From: Xiphias gladius
Lineage: Eukaryota > Chordata > Actinopteri > Istiophoriformes > Xiphiidae
Reading direction: 5' to 3'
NCBI RefSeq assembly: GCF_016859285.1
Contig: NC_053400.1
Coordinates: 15,184,546 to 15,248,545, forward strand
DNA: 64,000 nt
The notes under the pieces were generated by a model that searched no databases, was not told the DNA's origin, and worked only from the letters and a program-made list of their open reading frames with translations. Shown in pieces: positions 1 to 12,356 of the stretch. Position 1 is the stretch's first letter. Each line of letters starts with the position of its first letter. Position numbers and translations under genes: made by a program.

Positions 1-2419
1 CTAGCACAGCTAAAAACTTAAGAACAAGGACATACAGTTTACCAAAGGGCAAGAGAAGGAATTTTCAGAAACTGAATCAGGATTATTAAAAAAAAAACAA
101 CAGACCACAGAAACTCAACTTTTCCAATCAGCTCCTCCTAACTTTCCTAATTTTGCAGTTCATGAAAAGCAGCAAAAGGGCAAACTTACTCAAGAGGCTT
201 CTGCGGTTCCTGAACTCCTTCCTGACTGTGAAGACGTGACCGAGAAAGTGTCACACGGTCCGTCAAAAAAAACAAGGAGAGTTGTGTTTGCTGGAGGACA
301 ACAAACAAACTGGAAAACAACAATTAGATTGCTACCCGACGCCTTTCTCACCAGTGCAATACCCCTACCCCCCATATACTGTGTATTAGCAGGGAAAGAA
401 AATTGGGGCCTTGGCATGTATTTTGCACAAAAGTTCGACATCTTCGTCTGCATGAGACAGTGAGACCGCACACATTCACACTGTGACCGCGTTAATATTC
501 CTGATTCAGGCTCCCCGCGGTGATGCTCTCCTCTCCAGCTAGCAGTGCAAGTTGTTTATCCAGGAGAACAAAGAATCTAGAACAAGTCACATTTTTTTCC
601 TCCTCTTTAATCACAGCTCGGTGTCCTCGGGCCCCACACACACACACACACACGCACGCACTATCTTCTGGCAGTAGTTTGACATGAAAAGATGAAAGGA
701 ATTTAAAAAAAGCTTGTTGCTGAAAACAAGTCTTTAAAAAACAGCCACAACTGCGATGTACTTGCACACAGATGAGGTGGGAGGATGTAGACGGAGGGTT
801 TTGGCATTTGTGGTCGTTTTATTGTACCTCCCAGCAAAGCTTTTCAGCAATACATTGCTGCAGTTCAACCTGCTGAAACAAACTGTTTTTGTGCCTCCGT
901 GGTAGCAAACTTTGTAATAAAGCTGTCAAATTACATATGACTGAACTTTTCACCTGCGAACACCTCCTCCTAATTTCATTTAATTTTCATTGCATATCCT
1001 CTTCCTCCTCCTAAATTCGCCTCTCTACTGCTCTTTGTCATGCGGTGTCGTCTCCTAGTGTCTCCTCTCCCCTTGCTTATTCTGCGTCTCCTCTCTTATT
1101 TCACCCCTCCATATGCCAACTCCACTGATGAACCCCCATGTCACACCTTTTCCTCTCCTCTTCCTCATTTTTCTTCTTCACTACATTGGCATTTTGAATT
1201 TTAGTTTGTTACTTCCTCAAGATGCTACAGTAACCAAACTCTCTTGTCTACTCACCACCAAGTGAGACTATGCTGCTTTGGCTTAAAGTCTCCAAATAAA
1301 GTGAAAACATCTTGTCTTCACAATTCGAGCTTTTCAGGAACTCAGTTTGAGACTCTGCTTGAACTCTGATCGTTTTAATTTATTCAACTGCTCCTGCTAA
1401 ACATTGCTGAAAGGAAATGTTACATCAGAACATTGTGCATGCTGAAACTCTTGCCATAACTGGTTGGCAGATATGCGAGATCCTCTCTTTTTCGAGAGCA
1501 AGACAGATAGAGAGTGACAGGAAAACTGAAAAAGACAACAGAGACAAGAAAGCAGATGCAATAGTCAGCAAACGAGAGGTTTATCCACATCCATTAAGTG
1601 ATACTAGTCTTAGTGGACCATGTGATCTTTCATCTGACATTAAAGAGTGATTAGTCACACTGTATTAGCAGGTCTTCACCTACTGCACAATCTGGATCAG
1701 GGTGAGTGGCTGAGAGTGGAAGGTGGATGACGGGGGAGGCGTGTCCACACTGGAATTACACATATTTTCATGCGACAATGGCCACACACAACCAGTTCAG
1801 AAAGAAGGAACTTCGCGCTCTGATGTCGAGCAGGCACACACTGAAGACAATTCACAGGATGATGGCCTTGATGTTGCACACACACAGTTGTGACAGTGCA
1901 GTGCCCTCACATACAGCGTAAGACATTATTCTTCCTGTTTGTGTTTGTAAATGTACGTTCACGGCTCCCTTTATTGGTCTCTCCATTGTAAAGACAAGGC
2001 AGATGAGCAGGTCGTTACAATCAGAGCTGCTGTTAACCAGCTCCTGGTCTCTGTACGTCACCTCAACATTTAAGAAAATGTTAAGATCGGGAATATATTC
2101 AGATACATAAAACTAAAACACTCAAATTCCACAAAATACTAAAACAAATTTGCTTTATTTCTAGGCTGTAATAAATCACATTTAATGACTTCTTTTCTGT
2201 GTCACTTGTGACTGATTCCTCCAGAGGAACAAATTCATTATTAAAATACAGTTCACTGCTTCTTTCGGTTGTTGTTGTTTTAGGCAACATACAGTACGTA
2301 AGCTTTCTTCAGAGGCTGGTTACATTTTTAACTCTCCACAACCTGCTCATCTCTGTGGGATGAAATTGCATATTTCAGTTAGTATGTTTATTTCAGTACA
2401 ATGAAATTCGTACAATTAA

Positions 2420-2424
2420 GTAAA

Positions 2425-2478
<54 letters not shown>
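2420..2478. repeat. Poly-A followed by (AT)n microsatellite
   Basis: About 21 A residues are followed directly by roughly 18 AT units. No flanking retroelement body is recognised. Confidence 0.9.
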
Positions 2479-2483
<5 letters not shown>

Positions 2484-3062
2484 ACTCAGCAGTATGAACA
2501 CACAGATTGAGGGCAGAAAGAGAGAGAGTAAAATTGCCCAGACCAATAAATGAATCCATGCAGACTCTCTCTCAGTACTTTAAGAGAGTGAGGCTTCAAG
2601 TTGCACAGTCAAGCAGCCCCAGATTTAAAAAAAAAAAAAGAAAAACGCATAGTACTGCTCTCTGTCTGTCTGTCTGTATGTCTGTCTGATGGACGTTTAA
2701 TAAGGCATGACAGAGGGGGAAAGTTATCTAAAACATCACAGAAGTATCAGAAGTGTGTCAGACACACACACTGACACACACACACACACACAATCCCCCG
2801 CTGATGCATGGCTGTAGATGATGCCTGCTCTGCTTCAAACACGTGGAGTAGCTCATTAGGTTGCTGTGTAACTTTTAAAGTTATGACATTCCATAATAAA
2901 ACCTCTGAACAAGAGATAAAGAGGAATGAGAGGGGGGACAAAACAACAAGAAGAGGGGAGGGGGCTGTTTCTAAAATCCACAAGACTTCAACCCTGAAGC
3001 TCGTTCGACTTGACGCACTTGAGAATTCAGACTGCACTGAGCAAACTGTGACAAGTCTCACC

Positions 3063-3230
3063 AGGGTGTGTGTGAGTGCATGTGCGTGTGTGAGTGCGCG
3101 TTTGTATGCACGCCAGAGAGAGAGGGAGAGAGACAGGCTCAGGGGGTGTACGACGGCTCAATGGAGCAATTGTGTGTGTGCTGGCCCCCTTCCCAAAACC
3201 CCATCTGCATCCTACACACACACACGCGCG

Positions 3231-3270
<40 letters not shown>

Positions 3271-3365
3271 TAGAAAAACCCATGCAAAGAAAGACGCAAA
3301 CACACACATTCCCATACACACACACAAACTCCAACTTAAAGTCATACCAAACACACACACACACA
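3063..3365. repeat. Compound GT then CA microsatellite cluster
   Basis: A GT-rich segment at 3065-3110 is followed about 100 bases later by CA-rich tracts at 3214-3264 and 3298-3364. Several overlapping ORFs on both strands here are translations of these tracts and are not genes. Confidence 0.85.
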
Positions 3366-3859
3366 GCATAAAAGTAACTAATTAACCCCAGTTCCTACAT
3401 TCTTGTTTAAAACCAGCTGAGGCTGGGGACGTCTGAATCTGACCAAAAACTAGTTCAATAAGCAAGTTTACTCTCTCAATCTGCTGTTCAGAAGCAAACT
3501 AGTGGACTGGTAAACTTTCACCACATCTCAGCATAAGCATATAGGAAAGATATAAAGTCTCTGTGTATGCACCAACTCCTTTATACCTGTTGCTCCTACA
3601 AAAGATAGTTTGCTGGAAACACACAATTCTGTATCTCCAATTGTTTTGTCATTTATTAGATGACAAATGTCATCTTACTTAATGTAAGGACAAAAACACT
3701 TTTGGTGCTCACAAAATATCCAAGTAGAACATCTTTACCAGGGGGAAAGGAGAAAAAAAAAAAAATCGATTTATAAGCATTTGCTGCTGTGATTCTCCAC
3801 AGCTGCAGCTACTGGCTACAAAGTACATTTTCACTGAAGCTGAAACGATTGGTTGCAAC

Positions 3860-4752
3860 TACACAACCGGTGAAAAGTTTTAGAACGCCTCATTTTTTCC
3901 ATCTTGCTATTTAAATGTACATAATTTAGTGTCTCACTGTTTCAGAAATTAAAGCATAGAAAAAAATAAACAATTAGAGGTTTTAAAAGCAAGGAATCCT
4001 GGAATCTTCTTGTTGAACTAAATGTAATCTAAATTTTTGACTCACCCAGCAGCCGAACACACACTCTTCTACAGTGGAAATCAAACATTGTTCAGGAAGT
4101 TTGTCGAAACACTCATACAGAATTTCTCGCAAATGCGTTGCACTTGCAGGTTGTTTTGGCTTCACTTTCTTTCTTGTTCATCTCAAACCAGCTCCATGGG
4201 GTTTAAGTCTGGAGACTCTACTGTTCTTCCATCATGTGAAGCGTCACCGTCTAGTTCTGTTCTTCTGATGTTTTGGGTCATTATCTTGCTGTAGGATGAA
4301 CCCCTGACCAACCAGTCTGTCTTCCCTCGTTACTTGCCTGTTTCTCAGCATTCTGACAGCAATATACAGTTCTACTTCCTGCAGAACAGTATTGTCCTAA
4401 TAATGCATCAGAGGGTGTAGTAAAACCCAATACTGCCTTTGTAGAGACACAGGTTTTGTAATTTTTAGCAAAAGTTGGGGCTTAATGTTCGTCTATTGCT
4501 GCAAGAAAGCTGTAAGTTAACCGATGGCTTCATCTCTGAAAATGCCTGTTTTCTATGATATTTAAATGATTTTTCAGTTTTTGGTGAACTAAGCTTTTTT
4601 TTTTTCTTCTTCTTCTTCTTCTTTTTAAAACCTTGGCCAGTTTGCTGCTTACCTCTGTACATGTTAAGGTTTTTCACTGGATTTGAACTGTTTAAATTTG
4701 AGGTAAAAACTACAGAAATGGGGGTGTCCTAAAACTTTTGACCGGTAGTGTA
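3860..4752 (-). mobile_element. Degenerate Tc1/mariner-like transposon, about 0.89 kb
   Basis: The ends are imperfect inverted repeats: the left begins TACACAACCGGTGAAAAGTT and the right, read in reverse, begins TACACTACCGGTCAAAAGTT. Both sit at TA dinucleotides, the standard Tc1 target site. The interior carries pieces of a minus-strand DDE transposase. 4262-4300 reads F-I-L-Q-Q-D-N-D-P-K, the second catalytic Asp motif, and 4180-4215 reads SPDLNPMEL, the third catalytic motif. The frame is broken and the element is shorter than the usual 1.3-1.6 kb, so it is internally deleted and inactive. It lies in GALNT2 intron 1, inserted into an older repeat. Confidence 0.85.
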
Positions 4753-4930
4753 TTTGAATAATCAAGTCATTGTTTAAGTAATTTTCTAGGCAAAAATTTG
4801 AAACATTTCATAGTTGCAGCTTCCTGTAAGGATTAACAGATCTTCTTTGCCTAATGTGATAATAAATTTAACATCTTTGGGTTTGTGAACGTTTGATCTA
4901 CAGAACAGGATAACTGTCTGGTATTTTATA
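4753..4930. repeat. Dispersed teleost repeat, right part, interrupted by Tc1 element
   Basis: Starting TTTGAATAATCAAGTCATTG and running through TTTAAGTAATTTTCTAGGCA, this matches from memory a very common teleost repeat whose start has the form GCTGAAACGATT. That start is present at 3839-3859, on the other side of the Tc1 element. The family class is not assigned here. Confidence 0.55.
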
Positions 4931-5455
4931 GACCAGACCGTTTTTTTCCCCCCTTTTATTGCAACAATATGCAGGAAGTCATGTGATGTCATATATAAAG
5001 CCACAAAGTCCGCCTTAGGAGGAGGTTGGGGTAGAAGGGATGAGTCTACAAAACACAGGACTGTGACACGAGACCGCTGTTCATTTCCCGTGTGAAACCA
5101 AAGGTCATCATTGATTGTTTTAGCCATGACCGTTCCATAACCTTAACCACGTTTATTATTCTTGTCATTCTTGTGTGGCACACCTGCTGCTTGTACGCTC
5201 CTATGGGTCGTCGCCTATATGGTCGTTCAGGTTGGAGGACTTCCTGCTCATGTAAAGCTCTGGAACAAATCGGAGCAAGCTTGACACAGACTGTCCCTGA
5301 GCCCACAAACCCCTGGCAGAGGGGATACGCAGAGATACACAACATAAACATACTTCAAAATATGAAAACAATCATTTCAAATTCACAACTAAATGCTAAT
5401 AAAGGCTAGCTAATAATGCTAAGAAAGGAGGAGGCTGGGGATGTGGAGGGAGTTA

Positions 5456-5955
5456 NNNNNNNNNNNNNNNNNNNNNNNNNNNNNNNNNNNNNNNNNNNNN
5501 NNNNNNNNNNNNNNNNNNNNNNNNNNNNNNNNNNNNNNNNNNNNNNNNNNNNNNNNNNNNNNNNNNNNNNNNNNNNNNNNNNNNNNNNNNNNNNNNNNNN
5601 NNNNNNNNNNNNNNNNNNNNNNNNNNNNNNNNNNNNNNNNNNNNNNNNNNNNNNNNNNNNNNNNNNNNNNNNNNNNNNNNNNNNNNNNNNNNNNNNNNNN
5701 NNNNNNNNNNNNNNNNNNNNNNNNNNNNNNNNNNNNNNNNNNNNNNNNNNNNNNNNNNNNNNNNNNNNNNNNNNNNNNNNNNNNNNNNNNNNNNNNNNNN
5801 NNNNNNNNNNNNNNNNNNNNNNNNNNNNNNNNNNNNNNNNNNNNNNNNNNNNNNNNNNNNNNNNNNNNNNNNNNNNNNNNNNNNNNNNNNNNNNNNNNNN
5901 NNNNNNNNNNNNNNNNNNNNNNNNNNNNNNNNNNNNNNNNNNNNNNNNNNNNNNN
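5456..5955. other. Assembly gap of 500 N
   Basis: Exactly 500 unknown bases. The round number suggests a fixed-size placeholder or an estimated scaffold gap. It lies in GALNT2 intron 1 and interrupts no recognised exon. Frames that appear open across it are artefacts of the Ns. Confidence 0.98.
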
Positions 5956-8900
5956 TGAACGTCACCAAATCTAAGCAGGACGGAGCTGCTAGACGAAACT
6001 TTGAAATATTAGCATCCGGGATACAGTGAATGTGCTACTGTGAATGGGGCTTTTTTTTTTTTTTTTTTTTTTTAAAACAACTTTCGATGATTCTAATCAT
6101 CAGCCAAGAAGTGTCAAAGTCTAATATCATTTAGTCAACCGAATCTGTGCATTTCTTTTTTTTTTTTTTTAGCTGTATTATTGTACAAAGAGCAGTGTAG
6201 AACATAAACTTTTACAAACTCAGTCTTGTCTCAAAATTGTCCAACTACAAAAGCAACTGTAGTGGAAATAGAGAGGGGTGATGGAAACGAGGGCAGCGCC
6301 ATCCAGAACTGTGTGAGACTCATTTTTGTTCACTGCTCTGACGCTCTCAGCTCCAGTGCTGAACGTTAGCAAAAATGGCTTAAGTATTTGTGAGCCAGGC
6401 ACTGCTACAGCCTCCTCTACTGCCGTCCAGCATGACTGAATATTTGGCTGACAGCATTATAGCATTTTATGCGTAACGCCACAAAATAATATAGTATGAA
6501 ATGGCCACTTACAGTAGGTAATGGGCTCGTTAACCAGAAATGCTTACGTGCAGCTTATGTTACAGCGGACAAATGCACCATTTACTCAATTTCGTACACT
6601 TTAGCGCATGGTCAATACAGGGAACGTAAACACTTCAGTAAGTTTTGTTAAAAAATAACGCCACTACGGCAAAGAAGTCAACCTAAAATCTGTTTCAATA
6701 TTTGGCACTAAGCTACAAACTGTCTGCCGGCAGCGCTGGTATTCCTGACGGGAACTGATGGGTACAGCTGCTTATTTGGAGTAACGAAGAATTTCCTACC
6801 ATAAATCCCTGTACATGAACTCAATTACAACTGGCACAGGCTGTAGAGTCCTGAGGCAGCAGAACTAGTCTGGCATTAAGGAAACACTGTTACACATAAA
6901 CCTCTGCTAATAGGAACCTTGGAACGACTTTATGTCAAAATGGAGGGTTTGTGTTAAAACAGAGACACACTTTACTATTATGTTAAATCTGTAAATGCAT
7001 GTGTCTATTTTTGCAGAACGACCAACCAAGGTTTCTGTCACCAGAGGAATATGCTATACAGTAGCAGTCTGTTTTTAAAACCTAACTATTTGCTGTCTCA
7101 GGAGGTTTTTTTTTTTTTTGGTAAATGATTGGATTTCCAGGCTTTTTCCTTCAGAATTTCAACCACTTGGACAGATGACGCCTACTGCTACTGCTGCTTT
7201 CGAACTACTTTCCTTTTTTCCTTTTTTTCAGACACAGTAACTTAACTTGAAGGGATTAGTGGAAAAAAAAAAAACCTTTCTATGTTGCCAATATTGTAAT
7301 AACTTGGTATATAAACACAGGACAGTCTGAGACGCAAACACGAAAGTCCTCAAGCTGCTGACGTGTCCCTGAGAGGAGAGACGAGCCCACAGGAAAACCT
7401 GGGAGAAAATGGGAGAACATGCTGTGGTCAAAAACACACACACACACACACAGACACACACCAAGGCTCTTCATTCACTTCTATCCATTCTGTCGTGACT
7501 CTTCATACACTTACATATGAGGCTCTGGGGGGATGTAAATCCCTGGTGACTTTAGTTTCTAGTGATGGGTTTGACTTTAGACAGTAAGTCATTCGAACAG
7601 TTTGACAACCACCCATTTCATCAGTCGTTCGCTCTGATTCTTCTTCATTTTAAACTAGAAAAAAACAACCCCAAAAAAAAAAAAACGCAGAGCAGAGTCA
7701 GCACCTTCACTTCCTACAAGCCATTTCAACATAGTGTGTAAAAAAAAAAAAAAAAAAAAAGACACTTTACAAGCTTCTTCTTTACTAGTATTGGCCAGTA
7801 ACAATACAAACTGAACTGTGGATTGTGGAACTTTTTATGGGTGTTTGTGTGTAGTAGTGTGTTCCTTTCAGTCCTATAGCACTGTGCCGATTAAGCCCAC
7901 CAAATAACAAAATTCCACCGAATAACAAAGGAGTCGTGCCAGGTTTGAGCAGCCCTTAATCAGAGTCATATTGATAAACAATCAATGGTGCAACTTGGTG
8001 CTGGGACTTAACCAAACCACAATTTAACAGTCGTAAGATAATAAAAACAAAGAAAACGCACAGATTGAACCAAGAAAATCAACTAAAGAAACATCTGAAG
8101 GACAAAGTACATCACAAATAGCTGTTGTTAACGGTACTATGATTGTTTTTGGTGGATTTCTCTCACAGGATAGTTGAAACAAATACCAGTTCATTATTGA
8201 ATGGCCATGATGTGATGCAGGGTGAGAAATTAACACCTCCCACCAGACCAGTGTTAAAAAAATCCATCTACCCACCACTTTGGCAGATGGCCAGACATTA
8301 TTTAGGTTTTTTTTTTTTTTTTTTCGATTTTAAAAATCAGTTACTTCCGCTTCAGAGTTTCATCACAGAAGGACGTTTGCTGTGCTGCTATTAAAGCCAT
8401 TCGACATAAAACACATCTAATGGACTGGCCCTAATCCATACCTTCTCTCTACAATGTCTACTGACTGATTAATTCTAGAGAAGCCATCACTGCACAATAT
8501 TTCAGTATAATGTTTGATGAATCATGTTATGAAAAAATACTTAACATCTGAAATAAATTAGAGAATATTATTTCTTACACTGAATACTGTGTGTTAGTAT
8601 GTGACATGATTATTGTTATTTTCATTTTTTACCCAGCCCAGCAGGAAATGTCAAAAAATACTATTCAGAAAAGAAATAGAGTAAAAAAAAAAAAAGATCT
8701 GCGCCTCATTTGAGGTTTAGGCCAATGCACAAAGTCGGCATCAGGATTCTGTGACCCAAATGTGACAGATCCAAATATGTCTACTGCGAATGTTTCTGGA
8801 GGAGGATGAGGTGGGTGGCCAGGATGCCTTTTTGCATATACCTCAATCCGCTCTGCGTTAAATTTGCTTTGTAAGTCGGCAATAAGAAACAGCTGAGAGC

Positions 8901-10674
8901 GGGGCAGATGGAGCATCCATACAGAGATTTTATATCCCTCATAAAACATGTTGCGCTAAAATATTCTCTGCTGAGCTGATACATATGCTGACACAGGCTG
9001 CTTGTCTTCTGGAATTTTGAATATGTGAAAGATAAAAAGATAAAGCCATCTCAACCTCAGATTATAGCACACGCAACTCTACCTTTACTCTGGACCAGCC
9101 AGTCATCAGTGGCAATGGCAGAGCTCAACTTTTCTCCAGATTTCAAAAAGAAAATAAATTTAAAAATAGTAATCAAATTGTGAATTCTGATGAAGAAATG
9201 TCAGGCGGGTTGCAAGTGCAGCTACATCCAAAGGGAAATGGCAAAAAGCTTGTTTCTGCAATTTTTGATAATTGATTGTAAAAAAGTAAGCACATCCTTT
9301 TCGTAATTCCACTCACACAAAAAACAGAGTGCCTCATTTCCATTAAATTATTATCAAAGCCCAGTACCAGTGACTGGAAGTGCACCAACTAAATTACATA
9401 GGTGGTTGCTGCAATTGGATGTATACTACTTGTCATTTGTTTAGTGATTTGAATGTCCTTGCCACAAATAGGGCACATACAAAACACCATGACCACCTCC
9501 GCTCCATATCAGGCCTATTTGAATATTTTAGCCTGATAACGGGAGCACAGATTACTGCTAACCCCACTCTGAAGTTCTGAACACGTCAGCCTAAATGTTA
9601 TGACACAATTACAACAGTTTGTCTCAGTGACAAATTCAATAAAAGTGGGCTGCTCGGTTTTCTCTTGATGTTTTTAATGAAAAAACAGATCTTCGAAATG
9701 CTTTTCCCTCGGCGCAGGTCCCATGAACAATGGATATCTTCATCCCTTTCAACTTTTCCATGAATACACGTCGTCTGCCAGGGAAGAATATCATCATAAG
9801 AAAATAATCCAGTTTACAGCACACGCACAGATGCAGCATGCTGTTGTGTTTAACCACAAGGAACATACCAATGATGAAGAGGGGTGGATATGAGAGAGAG
9901 AGAAAGAAAAAAACTGAAAAAAAAACTGAAGTTCTCTTTGCCAAAGATCAGTATCTAGTGAAACTACCGGCTAGCAGAAGAACATTAGTTTGATCTTAAA
10001 ATATATAAGATGCTCTTTTAAACACCTACCTAAACCATGTGTTTTCTTTCCTGGCAATGTCTCAGTCTTTATTTCCTGGTATCTTCACAGCTGTCTGTCT
10101 GTTCACCACAGCCAGTTAGTCATTTGGTTTCAGGGCTGGTAGATCAGAACTAACTCGTTTTGTCTTGTGGAAGTAAAAGCTGCCAGACCTGACACACCCC
10201 ATCGGTCTCCTGTTTTGGATCCAGCCACCCTCTTTTTCTACCACCCCCCAATAGGCCATTGATTTCAGACAGAAGTAAATAAAGACATAGCCAGTTAGTA
10301 TCAGAATTATGACAAAGAAAAATGTAAAATCAGACTGTTATTCCATCCTAACATAACCCTGTTTGGTTGCTTAGCTTACATACTCGCACAAGCATGACGG
10401 AGGTAAGATCTATGTTCTATTGCTTGTATTTGCTGAAAGAGAAAAAGGCTTTTAGGATGAAGACTAACACCATCTTGGATAATAAGCTTGGCTGGGGTTG
10501 CTGGGGTTGCTGAAGCGTACATTAGCCTAAACTCTGATATACCATCTAGGACTGGTTTCCGTGCAGTGGTAAAATACTGTAATTTAAACTGAAATTGAAT
10601 ATTTTTTGCATTTTGAACTCTTGAATAAAACAAGCCATTTGAATACCCCATCTTGGACATTTTATATACAAACC

Positions 10675-10745
10675 AATGAATCGATTAATTGAGACCATAA
10701 TCAGCAGATTAATCGATAATGAAAATGATCACTAGTTGCAGCCCA
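10675..10745. repeat. Dispersed teleost repeat, terminal fragment
   Basis: The stretch contains TCGATTAATTGAGACC, AATCAGCAGATTAATCGATA and ends AGTTGCAGCCC. This is the terminal signature of the repeat family also seen at 15479-15790, 17268-17597 and 19452-19948. Only about 70 bases of the end are recognisable. Confidence 0.55.
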
Positions 10746-12356
10746 AGCTAGATTACTACTGTAGGTAGCTAGCCATCAGATAAACACATGGTTTAATCTG
10801 TTTTTTATAGTTTTGCTTGTGTGTTTGTGTCTTTTGGAAAGGCTGGGGAAAATAAATAAATAAAGACCATCCAAACTCTTAAAATGCTGAGTATCGCTCC
10901 CACTACAGCATCATGCAAAAGGCTGAAATCTGTGGAGAGCTCGAGAGCTTGCCTATTTACGGTTGCTAAGCTACGATTGGACAATCTCCGTTTGGGGGAG
11001 GAGTTTAGCAACAGATGAAAAAAGTAACAGTTTCTTTCCTCACATGTGTACTGTGAACTGTCCCTTGAGCAAGGCACTCCCCCACCCCAGGCCCCAAACA
11101 TCAGTGGAGCAGCTCTGATAGAACAACACTGTCTCTCTCCTGGGACTGCCAGCTGTGAAGATGCGTGACTCTAAAGTGACTGTGAAGCTGTTTCTGGGTT
11201 CAAAAGAGGGTTTTCATTTAATGATACCCTCAGAACATAAACCCCTTGAAAAAGACAACAGTGACACAACATCTTTGGTATCTTTATTTACACTCTGAAT
11301 CAGTTCAGCATCTGTCAGAAGTGATCATAACTTAAAAGAAACACACAAACATACACACACACAGTCAATACTTCAAACAAAAACTGTATATCTGAAAAGG
11401 ATTCGGAGCCCGGGGATCCCCAGCTTAATTTAAGTCTTTTATTGATTCTGTGTTTGCTCTGTGGAACTGCATTAAGTTAGTTAGCAATAATGGATCTGCT
11501 TGCTGTCTGATATTACACTGTATTCTGGAACTATAAACATACTGAACTCCTGAGGTCTCAAGTGGCTTCAAAGCCACAGGTCTTTTAGTTAGATGACTGT
11601 ACTGTAGTTAAACAACAGCAGGAACTCAAGCAACACATTATTATGGGTAAAGCAGTGTGTGATAGAGACAATGCAGATTCCTGTGCCAAGGAGCAGAGGC
11701 CAGTATCCACCTTGCTCTGCATACTATACACTAACAGGCAAAAGACAAAGCACACTCTAATCTACACCCATAATGCAATATCCTCATCTGGCATCACTGA
11801 ATGTGTCGTGTGTATTTTTCAATATTTTCAACATTTTCTGCTTTTACATTTTTTTTTTTTTTTTTTTACAGCAAAATGCTTTGAGCCAGTGCAGTCAGGC
11901 TGCCTATGATGATAGACAGATGTATTGATAAAGCCAAAGTTTGAGATATGCATGGACAGGCAGAAGATGAGCGCCTAGAGCCGCAGATAAAAGAGACAAA
12001 AACTTTCACTCATGAAATCTGGACCAGCCAACATTTAAAAAAAATAAAAAAATAAAAAAATAAAGAAGGTTCATGTCTGCTCCTCTCCTCTCTTCAGTTT
12101 GTTGGAAGAAAAGCACCAAACTCACTTCTGAATCCTCTGCCACCAATTACAATCTAATCCAAACCTCTGGCTAATAACAACATGCTGAGGAATACTTGCA
12201 ATTCAACACTCTGATCCACCTTTCGGCGAGAGCTGAGCTGAGACGTAGTGTGTCAGGAAACAAAGCTGTCAGACATTAACAGTGGACAAATGTATGCACA
12301 AGAGGATCTGGCATGAATGTGTTTACCATGTGTGATTTATTTTCCTTATCCCAGTG

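Noticed and set aside
190-240. Possible minus-strand mini-exon with a GTAAGT donor (at 190) inside the GALNT2 intron
   Set aside because: The frame does not match the expected GALNT2 exon 2 sequence, and a donor alone is weak evidence.
2747-3385. Several overlapping ORFs up to 187 codons on both strands
   Set aside because: Their length comes from CA/GT microsatellites (Thr-His and Val-Cys runs), with no protein-like composition.
5416-5974. Open frames on both strands across the N run
   Set aside because: They consist of unknown bases translated as X; there is no sequence behind them.
8665-8949. Minus-strand 94-codon ORF with globular-looking composition
   Set aside because: No family recognised, no splice-compatible fit to GALNT2, and the start and end are low complexity. 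Probably chance.
11405-11424. GAGCCCGGGGATCCCC, similar to a cloning-vector polylinker
   Set aside because: Only the SmaI/BamHI core matches; flanking bases differ from common vectors and continue as normal genomic DNA.
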